DNA from: Proteobacteria bacterium ST_bin14
GTDB lineage: Bacteria; Pseudomonadota; Alphaproteobacteria; Sphingomonadales; Sphingomonadaceae
Direction of reading: 5' to 3'
DNA: 64,000 bases
Assembly: GCA_002083655.1 (NCBI GenBank)
Contig: MSXR01000005.1
Coordinates: 1-64,000 of the forward strand
The stretch's first letter is position 1; each line of letters begins with the position of its first letter. The notes beneath the pieces were generated by a model that worked only from the letters and a program-made list of their open reading frames with translations, ran no database searches and had not been told where the DNA came from. The position numbers were made by a program, and so were the translations under genes. Positions 1 to 8,881 of this stretch are shown in pieces.

Positions 1-362
1 ACAGACAATTGCGAGCGCAGCGCCGCCGCACGGTTGGTGCCCAGCAGCAGCGCCGCCATATCGCCCTTCACCTGAAAGCTGAGGATCAGCAGATAAACGC
101 TCAGGAACAGCGCCCCGCCAAAGCTGGCGATGGGCGCAAGCACCAGCCCGAGCAGCGAAAAATCGTTGCGCCACGCGGTCCACAGTCCGGACAGGATCAA
201 GAAGCACGAGAAATCGACATTGAACTGCCCCTGCCAGGTCATCTCGCCGATGGCAGCGAAGAAGATCGGCACCAAATTCCAGCCATGGACACTCGTCACC
301 GGCAGCGTGTACCCTGCGATAACGAAAAAAATCGCTACCAATATTGCCCTGAAAACGGTCAT
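1..362 (-). CDS. Partial small integral membrane protein, unknown function
   Basis: The reading frame runs off the left edge, so only about 120 N-terminal residues are visible. It starts MTVFRAILVAIFFVIAGYTL, a first membrane segment. Two further hydrophobic segments follow, around residues 50-65 and 75-98 (for example LGLVLAPIASFGGALFLSVY). The start is an ATG at the right end of the feature with a strong AGGAGG Shine-Dalgarno just upstream. I do not recognise the family with confidence. It is divergent from mccB across a gap of about 175 bases that should hold both promoters. Function is unknown; the membrane location is read from hydrophobicity. Confidence 0.7.
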   Translation of the reverse strand, partial: MTVFRAILVAIFFVIAGYTLPVTSVHGWNLVPIFFAAIGEMTWQGQFNVDFSCFLILSGLWTAWRNDFSLLGLVLAPIASFGGALFLSVYLLILSFQVKGDMAALLLGTNRAAALRSQLS

Positions 363-537
363 TGCCTCCTCCTTTTGTAGCAAACGCTACATTCTCCTAA
401 GCCGATTACCGGATGGCCGCAACCCGCAATTGCGCCGGCGGTGTCGCTGGCCAAATCCTCGCACCTGCAATAATTCATGCCGCTTCCCAAGTCTGGGTCC
501 GACGGTTAGTCAGGGCCAAACGATAAGGATGCCCAGC

Positions 538-2178
538 ATGAGCGCCCCGGTGCTCGACACCAAGATCGCCATCGACAGCGACGCCTTCCGCGCGAATGCC
601 GCACACAATATTGCGCTGGTTGAGCGGCTGCGCGCCGATGTCGCCAAGGCAGCGCTTGGCGGCAACGAGAAATCCCGCGAACGCCACACCGCCCGCGGCA
701 AGCTTCTCCCGCGAGAACGCGTGGAGCGGCTGCTCGATCCCGGCAGTCCTTTTTTGGAGATCGGCCAGCTGGCGGCGCACGAGGTTTATGGGGAGGATAT
801 CCCCGGCGCGGGCATGATCGCGGGCATTGGCCGGGTATCGGGTCGCCAGTGCATGATCGTCTGCAACGATGCGACGGTGAAGGGCGGGACTTACTATCCG
901 CTGACCGTGAAGAAGCATTTGCGGGCGCAGGAAATTGCGCAGGAAAACCGGCTGCCGTGTATCTATCTGGTCGATTCGGGCGGGGCGAATTTGCCGCATC
1001 AGGCAGAGGTTTTCCCTGATCGCGATCATTTTGGCCGCATCTTTTTTAACCAGGCGACTATGTCCGCGCTCGGCATTCCGCAGATCGCCTGCGTGATGGG
1101 CAGCTGCACGGCGGGCGGCGCTTATGTGCCCGCGATGAGCGACGAGACGATCATCGTGCGGGGTCAGGGGACGATCTTCCTCGCCGGGCCACCGCTGGTA
1201 AAGGCCGCAACGGGCGAGATTATTTCCGCCGAGGAACTGGGCGGGGCAGACACGCATGGCCGCAAATCGGGCGTGGTCGATCATGTCGCCGAGAATGACG
1301 AGCACGCGCTGACCATCGTCCGCGACATCGTCAGCCACCTGGGCTTCCCCTGTGCTCCGGCGCAGGCCGGAGCCCTGGCCGCCAGCGCTCCGGCCTCCGC
1401 CGGAGCACTGCGGGAGCCAAGGCCGCCAAAGTACGACGCAGACGAGCTATACGGCATCGTCCCCAGCGACGTGCGCGCGCCCTATGATGTGCATGAGGTG
1501 ATCGCCCGGTTGGTCGACGGATCTGAATTTCACGAGTTCAAGGCGCTGTACGGGACGTCATTAGTGTGCGGTTTTGCCCATATTTGGGGGATGCCGGTCG
1601 CGATTTTGGCGAATAATGGCGTCCTTTTCAGCGAAAGTGCCCAAAAAGGCGCGCATTTTATCGAATTGGCGTGCCAACGGCGGATACCCCTGCTGTTCCT
1701 GCAGAATATCAGCGGCTTCATGGTCGGCGGGAAATATGAGGCGGAGGGGATCGCCAAGCACGGCGCGAAACTAGTGACCGCCGTTGCCACCGCACAAGTG
1801 CCCAAGATCACCGTGCTGATCGGCGGATCGTTCGGCGCGGGCAATTACGGGATGTGCGGCCGCGCTTACGGGCCCCGCTTCCTGTTCACCTGGCCCAATG
1901 CGCGGATCAGCGTGATGGGCGGCGAACAGGCCGCATCGGTGCTGGCCACCGTCCACCGCGATGCGGAGACATGGACACCCGACGAGGCCGAAGCCTTTAA
2001 AGCCCCGATCCGCCAGAAATACGAAGACGAAGGCAACCCCTGGTATGCCACCGCGCGGCTGTGGGACGACGGGATTATCGACCCGGCACAGACGCGCGAT
2101 GTGCTGGGGCTGTCGCTCGCTGCATGTTTGAATGCGCCGATTGGGGAGACGCCCCGGTTCGGGGTGTTCCGGATGTAA
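538..2178 (+). CDS. mccB: Methylcrotonyl-CoA carboxylase beta (carboxyltransferase) subunit
   Basis: This is the carboxyltransferase half of a biotin-dependent acyl-CoA carboxylase, most like methylcrotonyl-CoA carboxylase of leucine degradation. It transfers the carboxyl group from carboxybiotin on MccA to the acyl-CoA. Two crotonase-like carboxyltransferase domains are visible: an N-terminal one with KGGTYYPLTVKKHLRAQEIA and GGAYVPAMSDE, and a C-terminal one with GAGNYGMCGRAY and ARISVMGGEQAA, which are typical of MCC-beta. The frame is open far upstream, but the ATG chosen gives MSAPVLDTK and has AAGGA 8-9 bases before it; an ATG nine bases earlier is possible. The linker near residues 272-290 is a translated palindromic repeat. 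A geranyl-CoA carboxylase is a less likely alternative. Confidence 0.93.
   Translation: MSAPVLDTKIAIDSDAFRANAAHNIALVERLRADVAKAALGGNEKSRERHTARGKLLPRERVERLLDPGSPFLEIGQLAAHEVYGEDIPGAGMIAGIGRVSGRQCMIVCNDATVKGGTYYPLTVKKHLRAQEIAQENRLPCIYLVDSGGANLPHQAEVFPDRDHFGRIFFNQATMSALGIPQIACVMGSCTAGGAYVPAMSDETIIVRGQGTIFLAGPPLVKAATGEIISAEELGGADTHGRKSGVVDHVAENDEHALTIVRDIVSHLGFPCAPAQAGALAASAPASAGALREPRPPKYDADELYGIVPSDVRAPYDVHEVIARLVDGSEFHEFKALYGTSLVCGFAHIWGMPVAILANNGVLFSESAQKGAHFIELACQRRIPLLFLQNISGFMVGGKYEAEGIAKHGAKLVTAVATAQVPKITVLIGGSFGAGNYGMCGRAYGPRFLFTWPNARISVMGGEQAASVLATVHRDAETWTPDEAEAFKAPIRQKYEDEGNPWYATARLWDDGIIDPAQTRDVLGLSLAACLNAPIGETPRFGVFRM
1352..1408. repeat. In-frame palindromic repeat inside mccB (family F)
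   Basis: Two GC-rich palindromes, GCTCCGGCGCAGGCCGGAGC and GCTCCGGCCTCCGCCGGAGC, lie in tandem about 10 bases apart. They are read through in mccB as an Ala/Gly-rich stretch (APAQAGALAASAP) between the two carboxyltransferase domains. The same element occurs inside sufC at 12076-12138. Confidence 0.85.
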
Positions 2179-2197
2179 TTCGACCAGAGGGACTGAA

Positions 2198-2629
2198 ATG
2201 CTGACTGGAATATTGGCATTACTTGCCGCTGCCTTGTTTGCTGGTGCTGCGTCTTACATCAACGTGGCGGAACAACCGGCAAGGATGAAGCTCGATGACG
2301 CAGCGCTGCTGACGCAATGGAAACCGTCATACAAGCGCGGATTTGCCATGCAATCGACCCTTGCCATCGCCGGGTTTGTGCTGGGGACCGCCGCTTGGTG
2401 GCAGACGGGAAACAGCCTCTTTCTGGTCGGTGCCGCGCTGATGATAGCGAACTGGCCCTTTACGCTGCTCATCATCATGCCGACCAACAATATCCTGATG
2501 GCGATTGATCCGGCTTCGGGCGATGAACGGATTCGCCCGCTACTCCGGAAATGGAATGGCTTGCATGCAGTTCGGACTGGTTTGTCGATGCTCGCCTGCG
2601 CCGTCATGGTCGTTGCGCTGGCAGGATAG
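2198..2629 (+). CDS. DUF1772 family membrane protein
   Basis: A 143-residue protein with four predicted membrane segments, matching the DUF1772 pattern: EQPARM near residue 30, a long middle helix, ANWPFTLLIIMPTNNILMA, and WNGLHAVRTGLSML near the C-terminus. The family relates to anthrone oxygenase-like proteins but has no settled role in proteobacteria. The start has an AGAGGGA ribosome site just upstream. The gene follows mccB by 19 bases on the same strand and is probably co-transcribed. No catalytic residue can be named. Confidence 0.85.
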   Translation: MLTGILALLAAALFAGAASYINVAEQPARMKLDDAALLTQWKPSYKRGFAMQSTLAIAGFVLGTAAWWQTGNSLFLVGAALMIANWPFTLLIIMPTNNILMAIDPASGDERIRPLLRKWNGLHAVRTGLSMLACAVMVVALAG

Positions 2630-2820
2630 CCGGTCGCCCAAACTGGATTATCGCGCTGTCGAGTAAACCAGCGCCCTACACCCGACGATTCCAGATGCTG
2701 CCAGGTGATCAGATCAGCCGCTAGGCCGTTAAAAATCGTCCGCGGCCGAACACTCGCCAAAATATAGGTGCAAGGTTGCCTGCGCATCGCCACTATGGCG
2801 AGCACAAAGCTCGTGGCACA

Positions 2821-2848
2821 GTGGATGCTGAAACGAGTTCAGCATGAC
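2821..2848. repeat. Solo palindromic repeat unit (family C)
   Basis: The sequence GGATGCTGAAACGAGTTCAG continuing to CATGAC is one arm of the family seen as a doublet at 56483-56572. It overlaps the first possible ATG (2844) of the next gene. The remaining intergenic sequence from 2630 shows no gene. Confidence 0.75.
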
Positions 2849-2861
2849 GGAGACGATTTCG

Positions 2862-3350
2862 ATGCCCCTCACCCTGTTCCTCCCCATCCTGATGCAAATC
2901 ACCCCTACCCCGCCGCTCCCCAAGGGCACCGGATTGCCGCCGCCGGTTGCGGTGATCGATGATGCGACGGGTGTCATGTCGCCCATCAACGCCACGTTCG
3001 CAGCGATTGCGGCGCGCAATGGCGAGCTGCTGCGGCCCGTGGTGCGCGAAGACGGCAATTTGTTCATCGCCGTCGAAAATGCCGATGGCACGCGCAAGAT
3101 CATCCGGCGCCCAATGACCGAATTCATCACCGGCATGAAGCCCGGGGCGGAACGCTATGAGGAGCGGCTCTATGATCCGGCGATTGAGATAGACGGTGAT
3201 GTCGCGCTCGTCTGGGGCCGGTATAATTTCTACATTGATGGCAAGCTGCACCACTGCGGCTATGATCATTTCGATCTGGTGCGCGATAATGGCCGCTGGG
3301 TGATTGCCAACATCACCTATTCCAGCCGCACGACGGGCTGCACTTCTTGA
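2862..3350 (+). CDS. Secreted NTF2/SnoaL-like fold protein, function unknown
   Basis: A 162-residue protein beginning with a short hydrophobic leader (MPLTLFLPILMQITPTPP), likely a signal sequence. The rest fits a nuclear transport factor 2-like (DUF4440/SnoaL) cone fold, with a typical end VWGRYNFYIDGKLHHCGYDH then WVIANITYSS. Many such proteins are small hydrolases, isomerases or binding proteins, and the activity here cannot be told. I start at the ATG preceded by GGAG at a good spacing; the ATG 18 bases upstream falls inside a palindromic repeat and is less likely. Confidence 0.72.
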   Translation: MPLTLFLPILMQITPTPPLPKGTGLPPPVAVIDDATGVMSPINATFAAIAARNGELLRPVVREDGNLFIAVENADGTRKIIRRPMTEFITGMKPGAERYEERLYDPAIEIDGDVALVWGRYNFYIDGKLHHCGYDHFDLVRDNGRWVIANITYSSRTTGCTS

Positions 3351-3431
3351 AACAGCCGGCGCAAGACTGAGATAGCCGCACGCCAATCAACTTGATACGG
3401 TGCATCAAAACACCCGGGGGAGGGGTGCCGA

Positions 3432-4049
3432 ATGCAGGAAGATCCACCGCCCGCGTTGTTGTCGCGCGTTGTTCGAAGGTTGCTGTTGGCATTTTACCGG
3501 CTGCGCGGCTGGAAGGCGGTGGGCGCACCCCCGGCGGACCGCCGCTGCGTGATCATCGCCGTGCCGCACACATCGAACTGGGATTTCGTCAACTATCTGG
3601 GCTTGACCAACGAACTGGGCATCAAGGCGCATTTCATGGGCAAGACCAGCCTGTTCCGATGGCCGATGGCGCGGTTCATGCGGGATATGGGCGGCGTACC
3701 GGTCTTGCGTTCCGGTAATCATAATTATGTCGAGGCAATGATTGCCGAATTTGCCCGCCGCAAGGAATTCATGCTGACAATCGCGCCAGAGGGAACGCGC
3801 GGCGCCGTGAAGCAATGGCGATCAGGCTTTTACCACATCGCGCTGGGCGCAAAGGTGCCAATCGTGTGCGGGATGATGGACTATGCCGACCGGGTCGGCG
3901 GGCTTGGCCCTGCGATCATGCCAACGGGTGATTATGCAGCCGATATGGCGCAGCTTTTCGATTTCTATAAGGCCAGCAGGCCCCGCCACCCCGAACGCGC
4001 CATTGGCGACCTGGCAACCATTCTGGCGGCGAAAAAGGGTGGTGGATGA
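3432..4049 (+). CDS. PlsC-like lysophospholipid acyltransferase family protein
   Basis: A 205-residue glycerophospholipid acyltransferase-type protein. The catalytic HX4D motif appears as HTSNWDF near residue 47 and the phosphate-binding motif as EGTR near residue 122. It is shorter than PlsC proper and lacks an obvious N-terminal membrane anchor, resembling a family of soluble-looking acyltransferases common in Alphaproteobacteria. It probably moves an acyl group onto a lysolipid or related alcohol at the inner membrane; the substrate is not known. A purine-rich ribosome site precedes the ATG. The stop overlaps the start of the next gene (ATGA), so the two are translationally coupled. Confidence 0.82.
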   Translation: MQEDPPPALLSRVVRRLLLAFYRLRGWKAVGAPPADRRCVIIAVPHTSNWDFVNYLGLTNELGIKAHFMGKTSLFRWPMARFMRDMGGVPVLRSGNHNYVEAMIAEFARRKEFMLTIAPEGTRGAVKQWRSGFYHIALGAKVPIVCGMMDYADRVGGLGPAIMPTGDYAADMAQLFDFYKASRPRHPERAIGDLATILAAKKGGG

Positions 4050-4504
4050 CGGGTGCGGCCGAACAACTGCAGACCCAGCCACAGACATGGGCACCGATGG
4101 TACCCGAACTCGGGGTTTCCGATTTTTCGGCGAGCATGGCCTTTTACGTCGGCCTGCTCGGCTTTCGGCTTTGCTATGAACGGCCTGGCTTCGCCTATCT
4201 TGAACGCGCGCAGGCCCAGATCATGCTGGAGGATTTGACAGGCGCATGGTCCACCGCCGGCGCTGACTATCCATTTGGACGGGGCATCAATCTGCAAATC
4301 GAAACGGCAGATGTCGGATCGCTGCACGCAACACTCTGCGCCGCACAGTGGCCGATCTTTCGCGACATCAGCGAAAGCTGGTACCGGGCGGGTAACATTG
4401 AGCACGGTCAGCGCGAATTCCTGATACAGGATCCCGACGGCTATCTGCTGCGATTTGCCGAACCCCTGGGCGAGCGCCCCGTACCGGATGTAGAAAGCGC
4501 ATGA
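4046..4504 (+). CDS. VOC/glyoxalase-fold protein, bleomycin-resistance type
   Basis: A 152-residue single-chain vicinal oxygen chelate protein with the expected paired beta-alpha-beta-beta-beta modules. It has PELGVSDFSASMAFYVGLLG at the first strand-helix and REFLIQDPDGYLLRFAEPLG at the end. This arrangement is that of bleomycin-binding-like proteins, and true bleomycin resistance is not implied. It overlaps the upstream acyltransferase and the downstream mccA by four bases each (ATGA), so it is embedded in a tightly coupled operon. Its role in acyl-CoA metabolism is unknown. Confidence 0.82.
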   Translation: MTGAAEQLQTQPQTWAPMVPELGVSDFSASMAFYVGLLGFRLCYERPGFAYLERAQAQIMLEDLTGAWSTAGADYPFGRGINLQIETADVGSLHATLCAAQWPIFRDISESWYRAGNIEHGQREFLIQDPDGYLLRFAEPLGERPVPDVESA

Positions 4505-6417
4505 TCAAATCCCTCCTCATCGCCAATCGCGGCGAGATTGCCTGCCGCATCATCCGCACGGCGCGGACGATGGGGGTACGGACCGTGGCGGTTTATTCGG
4601 ATGCCGATGCCAAGGCGCTGCATGTGCGCCAGGCCGATGAGGCCGTGCATATTGGCCCCTCGCCCGCGCGCGAAAGCTATCTGGTGGGCGAAAAGATCAT
4701 CGCGGCGGCCAAGGCGACGGGCGCGGAGGCGATCCACCCCGGCTATGGCTTCCTGAGCGAGAATGCCGATTTTGCGCAAAGCGTGATCGACGCCGGGCTG
4801 ATCTGGGTTGGGCCGCGCCCGGATTCGATCCGCGCGATGGGGCTGAAGGATGCCGCCAAGGCGCGGATGATCGCCGCGGGCGTGCCGGTGACGCCGGGCT
4901 ATCTGGGCGAGGACCAATCGCCCGATGTGCTCAGCAGCGAGGCGGGCAAGATCGGTTATCCGGTGCTGATCAAGGCCGTGGCGGGCGGCGGCGGCAAGGG
5001 GATGCGCCGGGTGGAATCCGCCGCCGATTTCGCCGACGCGCTGACCAGTTGCAAGCGCGAGGCCGCATCGAGTTTCGGCGATGACCGGGTGCTGATCGAG
5101 AAATACATCCTCAGCCCACGCCATATCGAAGTGCAGGTGTTCGGCGACACGCATGGCAATGTCGTCCACCTGTTCGAACGCGACTGCTCGCTCCAGCGTC
5201 GCCACCAAAAGGTGATCGAGGAAGCCCCTGCCCCCGGCATGTCCGAGGAAACCCGCGAGGAATTATGCGCCGCCGCCGTGCGCGCGGCCAAGGCGGTGGA
5301 CTATGTCGGCGCGGGCACAATCGAGTTCATCGCGGATGCCAGCGAGGGTCTCCGCGCGGACCGCATCTGGTTCATGGAAATGAACACGCGGTTGCAGGTG
5401 GAGCACCCGGTGACCGAGGAGATTACCGGCGTCGATCTGGTGGAATGGCAGCTGCGCGTGGCCAGCGGGGAGGCGCTGCCCAAACGGCAGGACGAGCTAA
5501 GCATAAACGGCTGGGCGATTGAGGCGCGCCTGTATGCCGAGGACCCAGCGAAGGGATTTTTGCCGAGTGTGGGGCGGTTGGAGCGCTTCTACCTTTGCGA
5601 TTATGGCTCGGGAGACCGTATAGAAATCGGCGTCGAAGAAGGGGACGCGATATCGCCTTTTTACGATCCGATGATCGCAAAGCTCATTTCGTATGGACAT
5701 GATCGAGATTCGGCCCGTCGTAGCCTGATCGAAGTTCTGGCCCGAAGTTATATTTACCCCGTCAAATCAAATGGCGGCTTCATCTACCAATGCCTAAACC
5801 ATCCCGATTTTGTCGACGGCTCGGTATCGACTGGCTTCATTACTGATAATGCAGCTCATCTTGCGCCGCTCGCGCATCCGAGCGACGACATCCTTTGCAA
5901 TGCTGCCAGCAAGTTGATTGCGGAATATCCTCCAAAGGAAATGTCTTACTACGAGGCGATGAGCGGTTTCCTCGGGTTCCGTCTCAACCGAAGCCCAAGC
6001 GATCGACTTGTTCTGTATGAGGGTGCCACTGCGATGTCCGCAAGGTACAAGCCCATGTGGAGCGTTACTCCTTACCCTCGCGGTCATGTCTACACGCTGG
6101 ACGACGAAACAGTGATTTCTGTCGAGCAAGGACAATCATTTTTGCTTTCAACGCGAGCTTTGACATCAGGCACGGGCATTAGCGCCGCCGACGGCGCGAT
6201 CCTCTCCCCCATGCCGGGCCGCGTGACGGCGGTCGATGTCGCGACGGGCGACGTCGTCACCAAGGGCCAGCGGCTCGTGACGCTGGAGGCGATGAAGATG
6301 GAGCACAGCCTGACCGCGCCGTTCGACGGGACAGTCGATGAGCTCAACGCCACCCCCGGTGCGCAGGTGAGCGAGGGGACGGTGCTGGTGAAGGTGGTGC
6401 GGGTGAGCGCGGCTTAA
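4501..6417 (+). CDS. mccA: Methylcrotonyl-CoA carboxylase alpha (biotin carboxylase + BCCP) subunit
   Basis: This 638-residue subunit carboxylates its own biotin with ATP and bicarbonate and feeds MccB. The biotin carboxylase domain fills residues 1-450: IANRGEIACRIIRTA at the start, the ATP-grasp glycine loop GGGGKGMR, ERDCSLQRRHQKV, and EMNTRLQVEHPVTE. A BC-CT linker region follows, then a C-terminal biotinyl domain with EAMKMEHS; the biotinylated lysine is about residue 599, 39 from the end as usual. The start is an ATG overlapping the VOC stop. Roughly 5570-6175 has clearly lower GC and different codon use than the two ends, suggesting a recombinant patch although the frame is intact. Confidence 0.92.
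   Translation: MIKSLLIANRGEIACRIIRTARTMGVRTVAVYSDADAKALHVRQADEAVHIGPSPARESYLVGEKIIAAAKATGAEAIHPGYGFLSENADFAQSVIDAGLIWVGPRPDSIRAMGLKDAAKARMIAAGVPVTPGYLGEDQSPDVLSSEAGKIGYPVLIKAVAGGGGKGMRRVESAADFADALTSCKREAASSFGDDRVLIEKYILSPRHIEVQVFGDTHGNVVHLFERDCSLQRRHQKVIEEAPAPGMSEETREELCAAAVRAAKAVDYVGAGTIEFIADASEGLRADRIWFMEMNTRLQVEHPVTEEITGVDLVEWQLRVASGEALPKRQDELSINGWAIEARLYAEDPAKGFLPSVGRLERFYLCDYGSGDRIEIGVEEGDAISPFYDPMIAKLISYGHDRDSARRSLIEVLARSYIYPVKSNGGFIYQCLNHPDFVDGSVSTGFITDNAAHLAPLAHPSDDILCNAASKLIAEYPPKEMSYYEAMSGFLGFRLNRSPSDRLVLYEGATAMSARYKPMWSVTPYPRGHVYTLDDETVISVEQGQSFLLSTRALTSGTGISAADGAILSPMPGRVTAVDVATGDVVTKGQRLVTLEAMKMEHSLTAPFDGTVDELNATPGAQVSEGTVLVKVVRVSAA
5570..6175. other. Low-GC mosaic patch within mccA
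   Basis: By eye, this third of mccA falls to about 50% GC and uses codons such as ATA, TTT and TCA that are rare in the flanking two-thirds. The protein stays homologous to the carboxylase family across the patch (for example FYDPMIAKLIS). Homologous recombination with a distant relative would explain it. Edges are approximate. Confidence 0.6.
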
Positions 6418-6420
6418 ACC

Positions 6421-6492
6421 TTCTCCCTGAAGGGAGTTTGGGGTCGGCCATGCCCCCGGCATGGCCGACCCCGAACTCCCTCAAGGGAGAGG
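6421..6492. repeat. Palindromic doublet, near-perfect long inverted repeat (family A')
   Basis: Outer palindromes CTCCCTGAAGGGAG and CTCCCTCAAGGGAG enclose GGGGTCGGCCATGCC and its complement GGCATGGCCGACCCC. The whole stretch of about 70 bases can fold into one long hairpin between mccA and the SDR gene. It could also act as a transcription-attenuating structure, but there is no T-tract. Confidence 0.85.
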
Positions 6493-6517
6493 GAAGAACA
6501 AGTAGGAAGGACAACCA

Positions 6518-7294
<777 letters not shown>

Positions 7295-7302
7295 GCTCCA
7301 AA

Positions 7303-7478
7303 CCTTCTCCCTGAAGGGAGAAGGATACCGCAGCTTGCCAGCTTGCTGGCTAGCGAAGGTTGGATGAGGGTGTGCGGGGGTGGTTTGGCACGCAACGCTC
7401 GCGTCGAGCACCCTCACCCAGCTACGACTAGGCAGCAAGCTGCCAAGTCTGCGCAACCCTCTCCCTCAAGGGAGAGGG
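7303..7478. repeat. Palindromic doublet with large inverted-repeat interior (family A')
   Basis: The outer palindromes are CCTTCTCCCTGAAGGGAGAA and CCCTCTCCCTCAAGGGAGAG. Inside, GCAGCTTGCCAGCTTGCTGG is matched imperfectly on the opposite strand by GGCAGCAAGCTGCC. This doublet of about 175 bases separates the SDR and MaoC genes. Confidence 0.8.
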
Positions 7479-7495
7479 AGAACAAAAGGACCAAC

Positions 7496-7948
7496 ATGAT
7501 GCCCGGCAAATATTACGACGAATGGCAGATCGGCGAGGCCATTGAACACCCGCTGCGCCGCACGGTGACGGAGACCGACAATTTATTATGGTCGACGATG
7601 ACCCACAACCCGCAGCCGCTGCATCTGGATGCAGAAGCCGCGCGGGCGAGCGAGTTTGGCCAAATCCTCGTCAACGGCACCTTCACCTTCAGCCTGATGG
7701 TCGGCATCACCGTGGCCGAAACGACGATGGGCACGCTGGTGGCTAATCTGGGTTATGACAAGTTGGTGATGCCCAAACCGGTGTTCATCGGCGACACGCT
7801 CCACGCGACCAGCGAGGTAACCGAGCTGCGCGAGAGCAAGTCACGCCCCGATGCCGGGCTGGTGACGTGGAAACACCGCATGATCAATCAGCGCGGCGAG
7901 GTGGTGTGCGAATGCCTGCGCACGGCGTTGCTGAAGAGGAAGGCGTGA
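7496..7948 (+). CDS. MaoC family hydratase/dehydratase
   Basis: A 150-residue single hot-dog domain protein of the MaoC type, which hydrates enoyl-CoA or dehydrates 3-hydroxyacyl-CoA. The hydratase segment reads HNPQPLHLDAEAA, followed by FGQILVNGTFTFSLMVGITV in the usual place. The catalytic His/Asp-type pair is present in the first motif, while the usual HG is replaced by NG. The ATG has AAAGGA upstream; a second ATG one codon later is equally possible. It probably acts with the neighbouring dienoyl-CoA reductase-like SDR. The exact acyl chain is not known. Confidence 0.85.
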   Translation: MMPGKYYDEWQIGEAIEHPLRRTVTETDNLLWSTMTHNPQPLHLDAEAARASEFGQILVNGTFTFSLMVGITVAETTMGTLVANLGYDKLVMPKPVFIGDTLHATSEVTELRESKSRPDAGLVTWKHRMINQRGEVVCECLRTALLKRKA

Positions 7949-7951
7949 TCA

Positions 7952-8395
7952 GTGTCGACGACCATCAATGTTGCTAGTGACTTCGTGCGCGCCGTCACGG
8001 AGGGTGATCCGCCAAGCCCTGCGGACCTGATCGTCATGCTTGATCGCCTCGCTCATGCTTATCACGACTGTCCGCCCGGCGACGTACACGACGAAAAATT
8101 TGCCCCGCCAGCTCAAGACAGGCCAGCGACATATCGGTTGATAGCATCGAGATTTCCGTCGCTAGGGCTTTACGCAACGTCCGATCCGACCACGACAGAC
8201 AATGAAAACTTAGTTGCCGACGCGATGAACGACCTTGCTGATATCGTCGGCGACCTACGTGATGCTATCGCGACCTATGAACAGGTCGGCCCGGACGATG
8301 GCCACTGGGATTTCCAATTTAATTATCAAATCCATTGGGGCGCCCATCTACGGCGGCTAGCCCTATATCTTCACGTCAATCACGCGTGGGATTGA
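7952..8395 (+). CDS. DUF5063-like protein
   Basis: A 147-residue acidic, soluble protein starting at GTG, with GAGGAAGG upstream, three bases after the MaoC stop. It contains the pattern PSLGLYATSDPTT, then DLADIVGDLRDAIATYEQ, and ends FNYQIHWGAHLRRLALYLH, which resembles the DUF5063 family. No function is known. Its GC is visibly lower than its neighbours, which suggests it is an accessory gene. It converges on sufA with adjoining stop codons. Confidence 0.65.
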   Translation: MSTTINVASDFVRAVTEGDPPSPADLIVMLDRLAHAYHDCPPGDVHDEKFAPPAQDRPATYRLIASRFPSLGLYATSDPTTTDNENLVADAMNDLADIVGDLRDAIATYEQVGPDDGHWDFQFNYQIHWGAHLRRLALYLHVNHAWD

Positions 8396-8752
8396 TCAAA
8401 CCGTAAAGCTTTCCCCGCACCCGCACGCGCCCTTGGCGTTGGGGTTTTCGAAGGTGAAGCCCGCGGCGAAATCGTCTTCCACCCAGTCCATCTTGCTGCC
8501 GACCAGATAGAGGATCGATCCGCCATCGACGAACAATGTGCCGCCGGGCGTGTCGATCCGCTCATCGAAAGGCTTGGCCTCGCTGACATAATCGACCGAA
8601 TAAGCGAGCCCCGAGCAGCCACGCCGCGGGGTCGAGAGCTTGACGCCCACTGATCCTTCAGGCGCACGCGCCATCAGGTCCGCGATCCGCGCCTCGGCGG
8701 CGGCGGTCAGGTTGAGCGCGGCGGGGCGCTGGCGGGTGGTCGTAGTCGTCAT
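8396..8752 (-). CDS. sufA: SufA/IscA-type iron-sulfur carrier
   Basis: This 118-residue A-type carrier takes Fe-S clusters from the SufBCD scaffold to target enzymes. The three cluster cysteines are in RRGCSGLAYSVDY and the C-terminal GACGCGESF. The frame stays open upstream into a repeat (reading TPNPSPKGEG), but the true start is the ATG of MTTTTTRQRP, which has GGAG upstream. It is the last gene of the minus-strand suf operon and is separated from sufT by a palindromic doublet. Confidence 0.93.
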   Translation of the reverse strand: MTTTTTRQRPAALNLTAAAEARIADLMARAPEGSVGVKLSTPRRGCSGLAYSVDYVSEAKPFDERIDTPGGTLFVDGGSILYLVGSKMDWVEDDFAAGFTFENPNAKGACGCGESFTV

Positions 8753-8762
8753 CTTCTTCTCC

Positions 8763-8877
8763 TTAAGCCCCTCCCCTTTAGGGGAGGGGTTGGGGGTGGG
8801 GGGTATCAGTCTCACCGAGACCGACGCGCATGGGGACAGCCCCCACCCCGGTCCCTCCCCTGAAGCGGAGGGGCTTA
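8763..8877. repeat. Palindromic doublet with internal core, copy 1 (family A)
   Basis: The palindrome CCCCTCCCCTTTAGGGGAGG with a GGGGGTGGGG tail faces an inverted partner, CCCCCACCCC then CCTCCCCTGAAGCGGAGG. The spacer contains TATCAGTCTCACCGAGACC. The same spacer core recurs in the opposite orientation in the doublet at 20941-21054, so this is one dispersed element. Confidence 0.88.
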
Positions 8878-8881
8878 GAAA

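Noticed and set aside
9..380. 123-codon plus-strand frame at the left edge
   Set aside because: It is a shadow of the minus-strand membrane protein, which has a strong ribosome site and a hydrophobic pattern.
6421..6492. Rho-independent terminator after mccA
   Set aside because: The hairpin is long and perfect but has no T-tract, and it belongs to a dispersed repeat family; it may still attenuate transcription.
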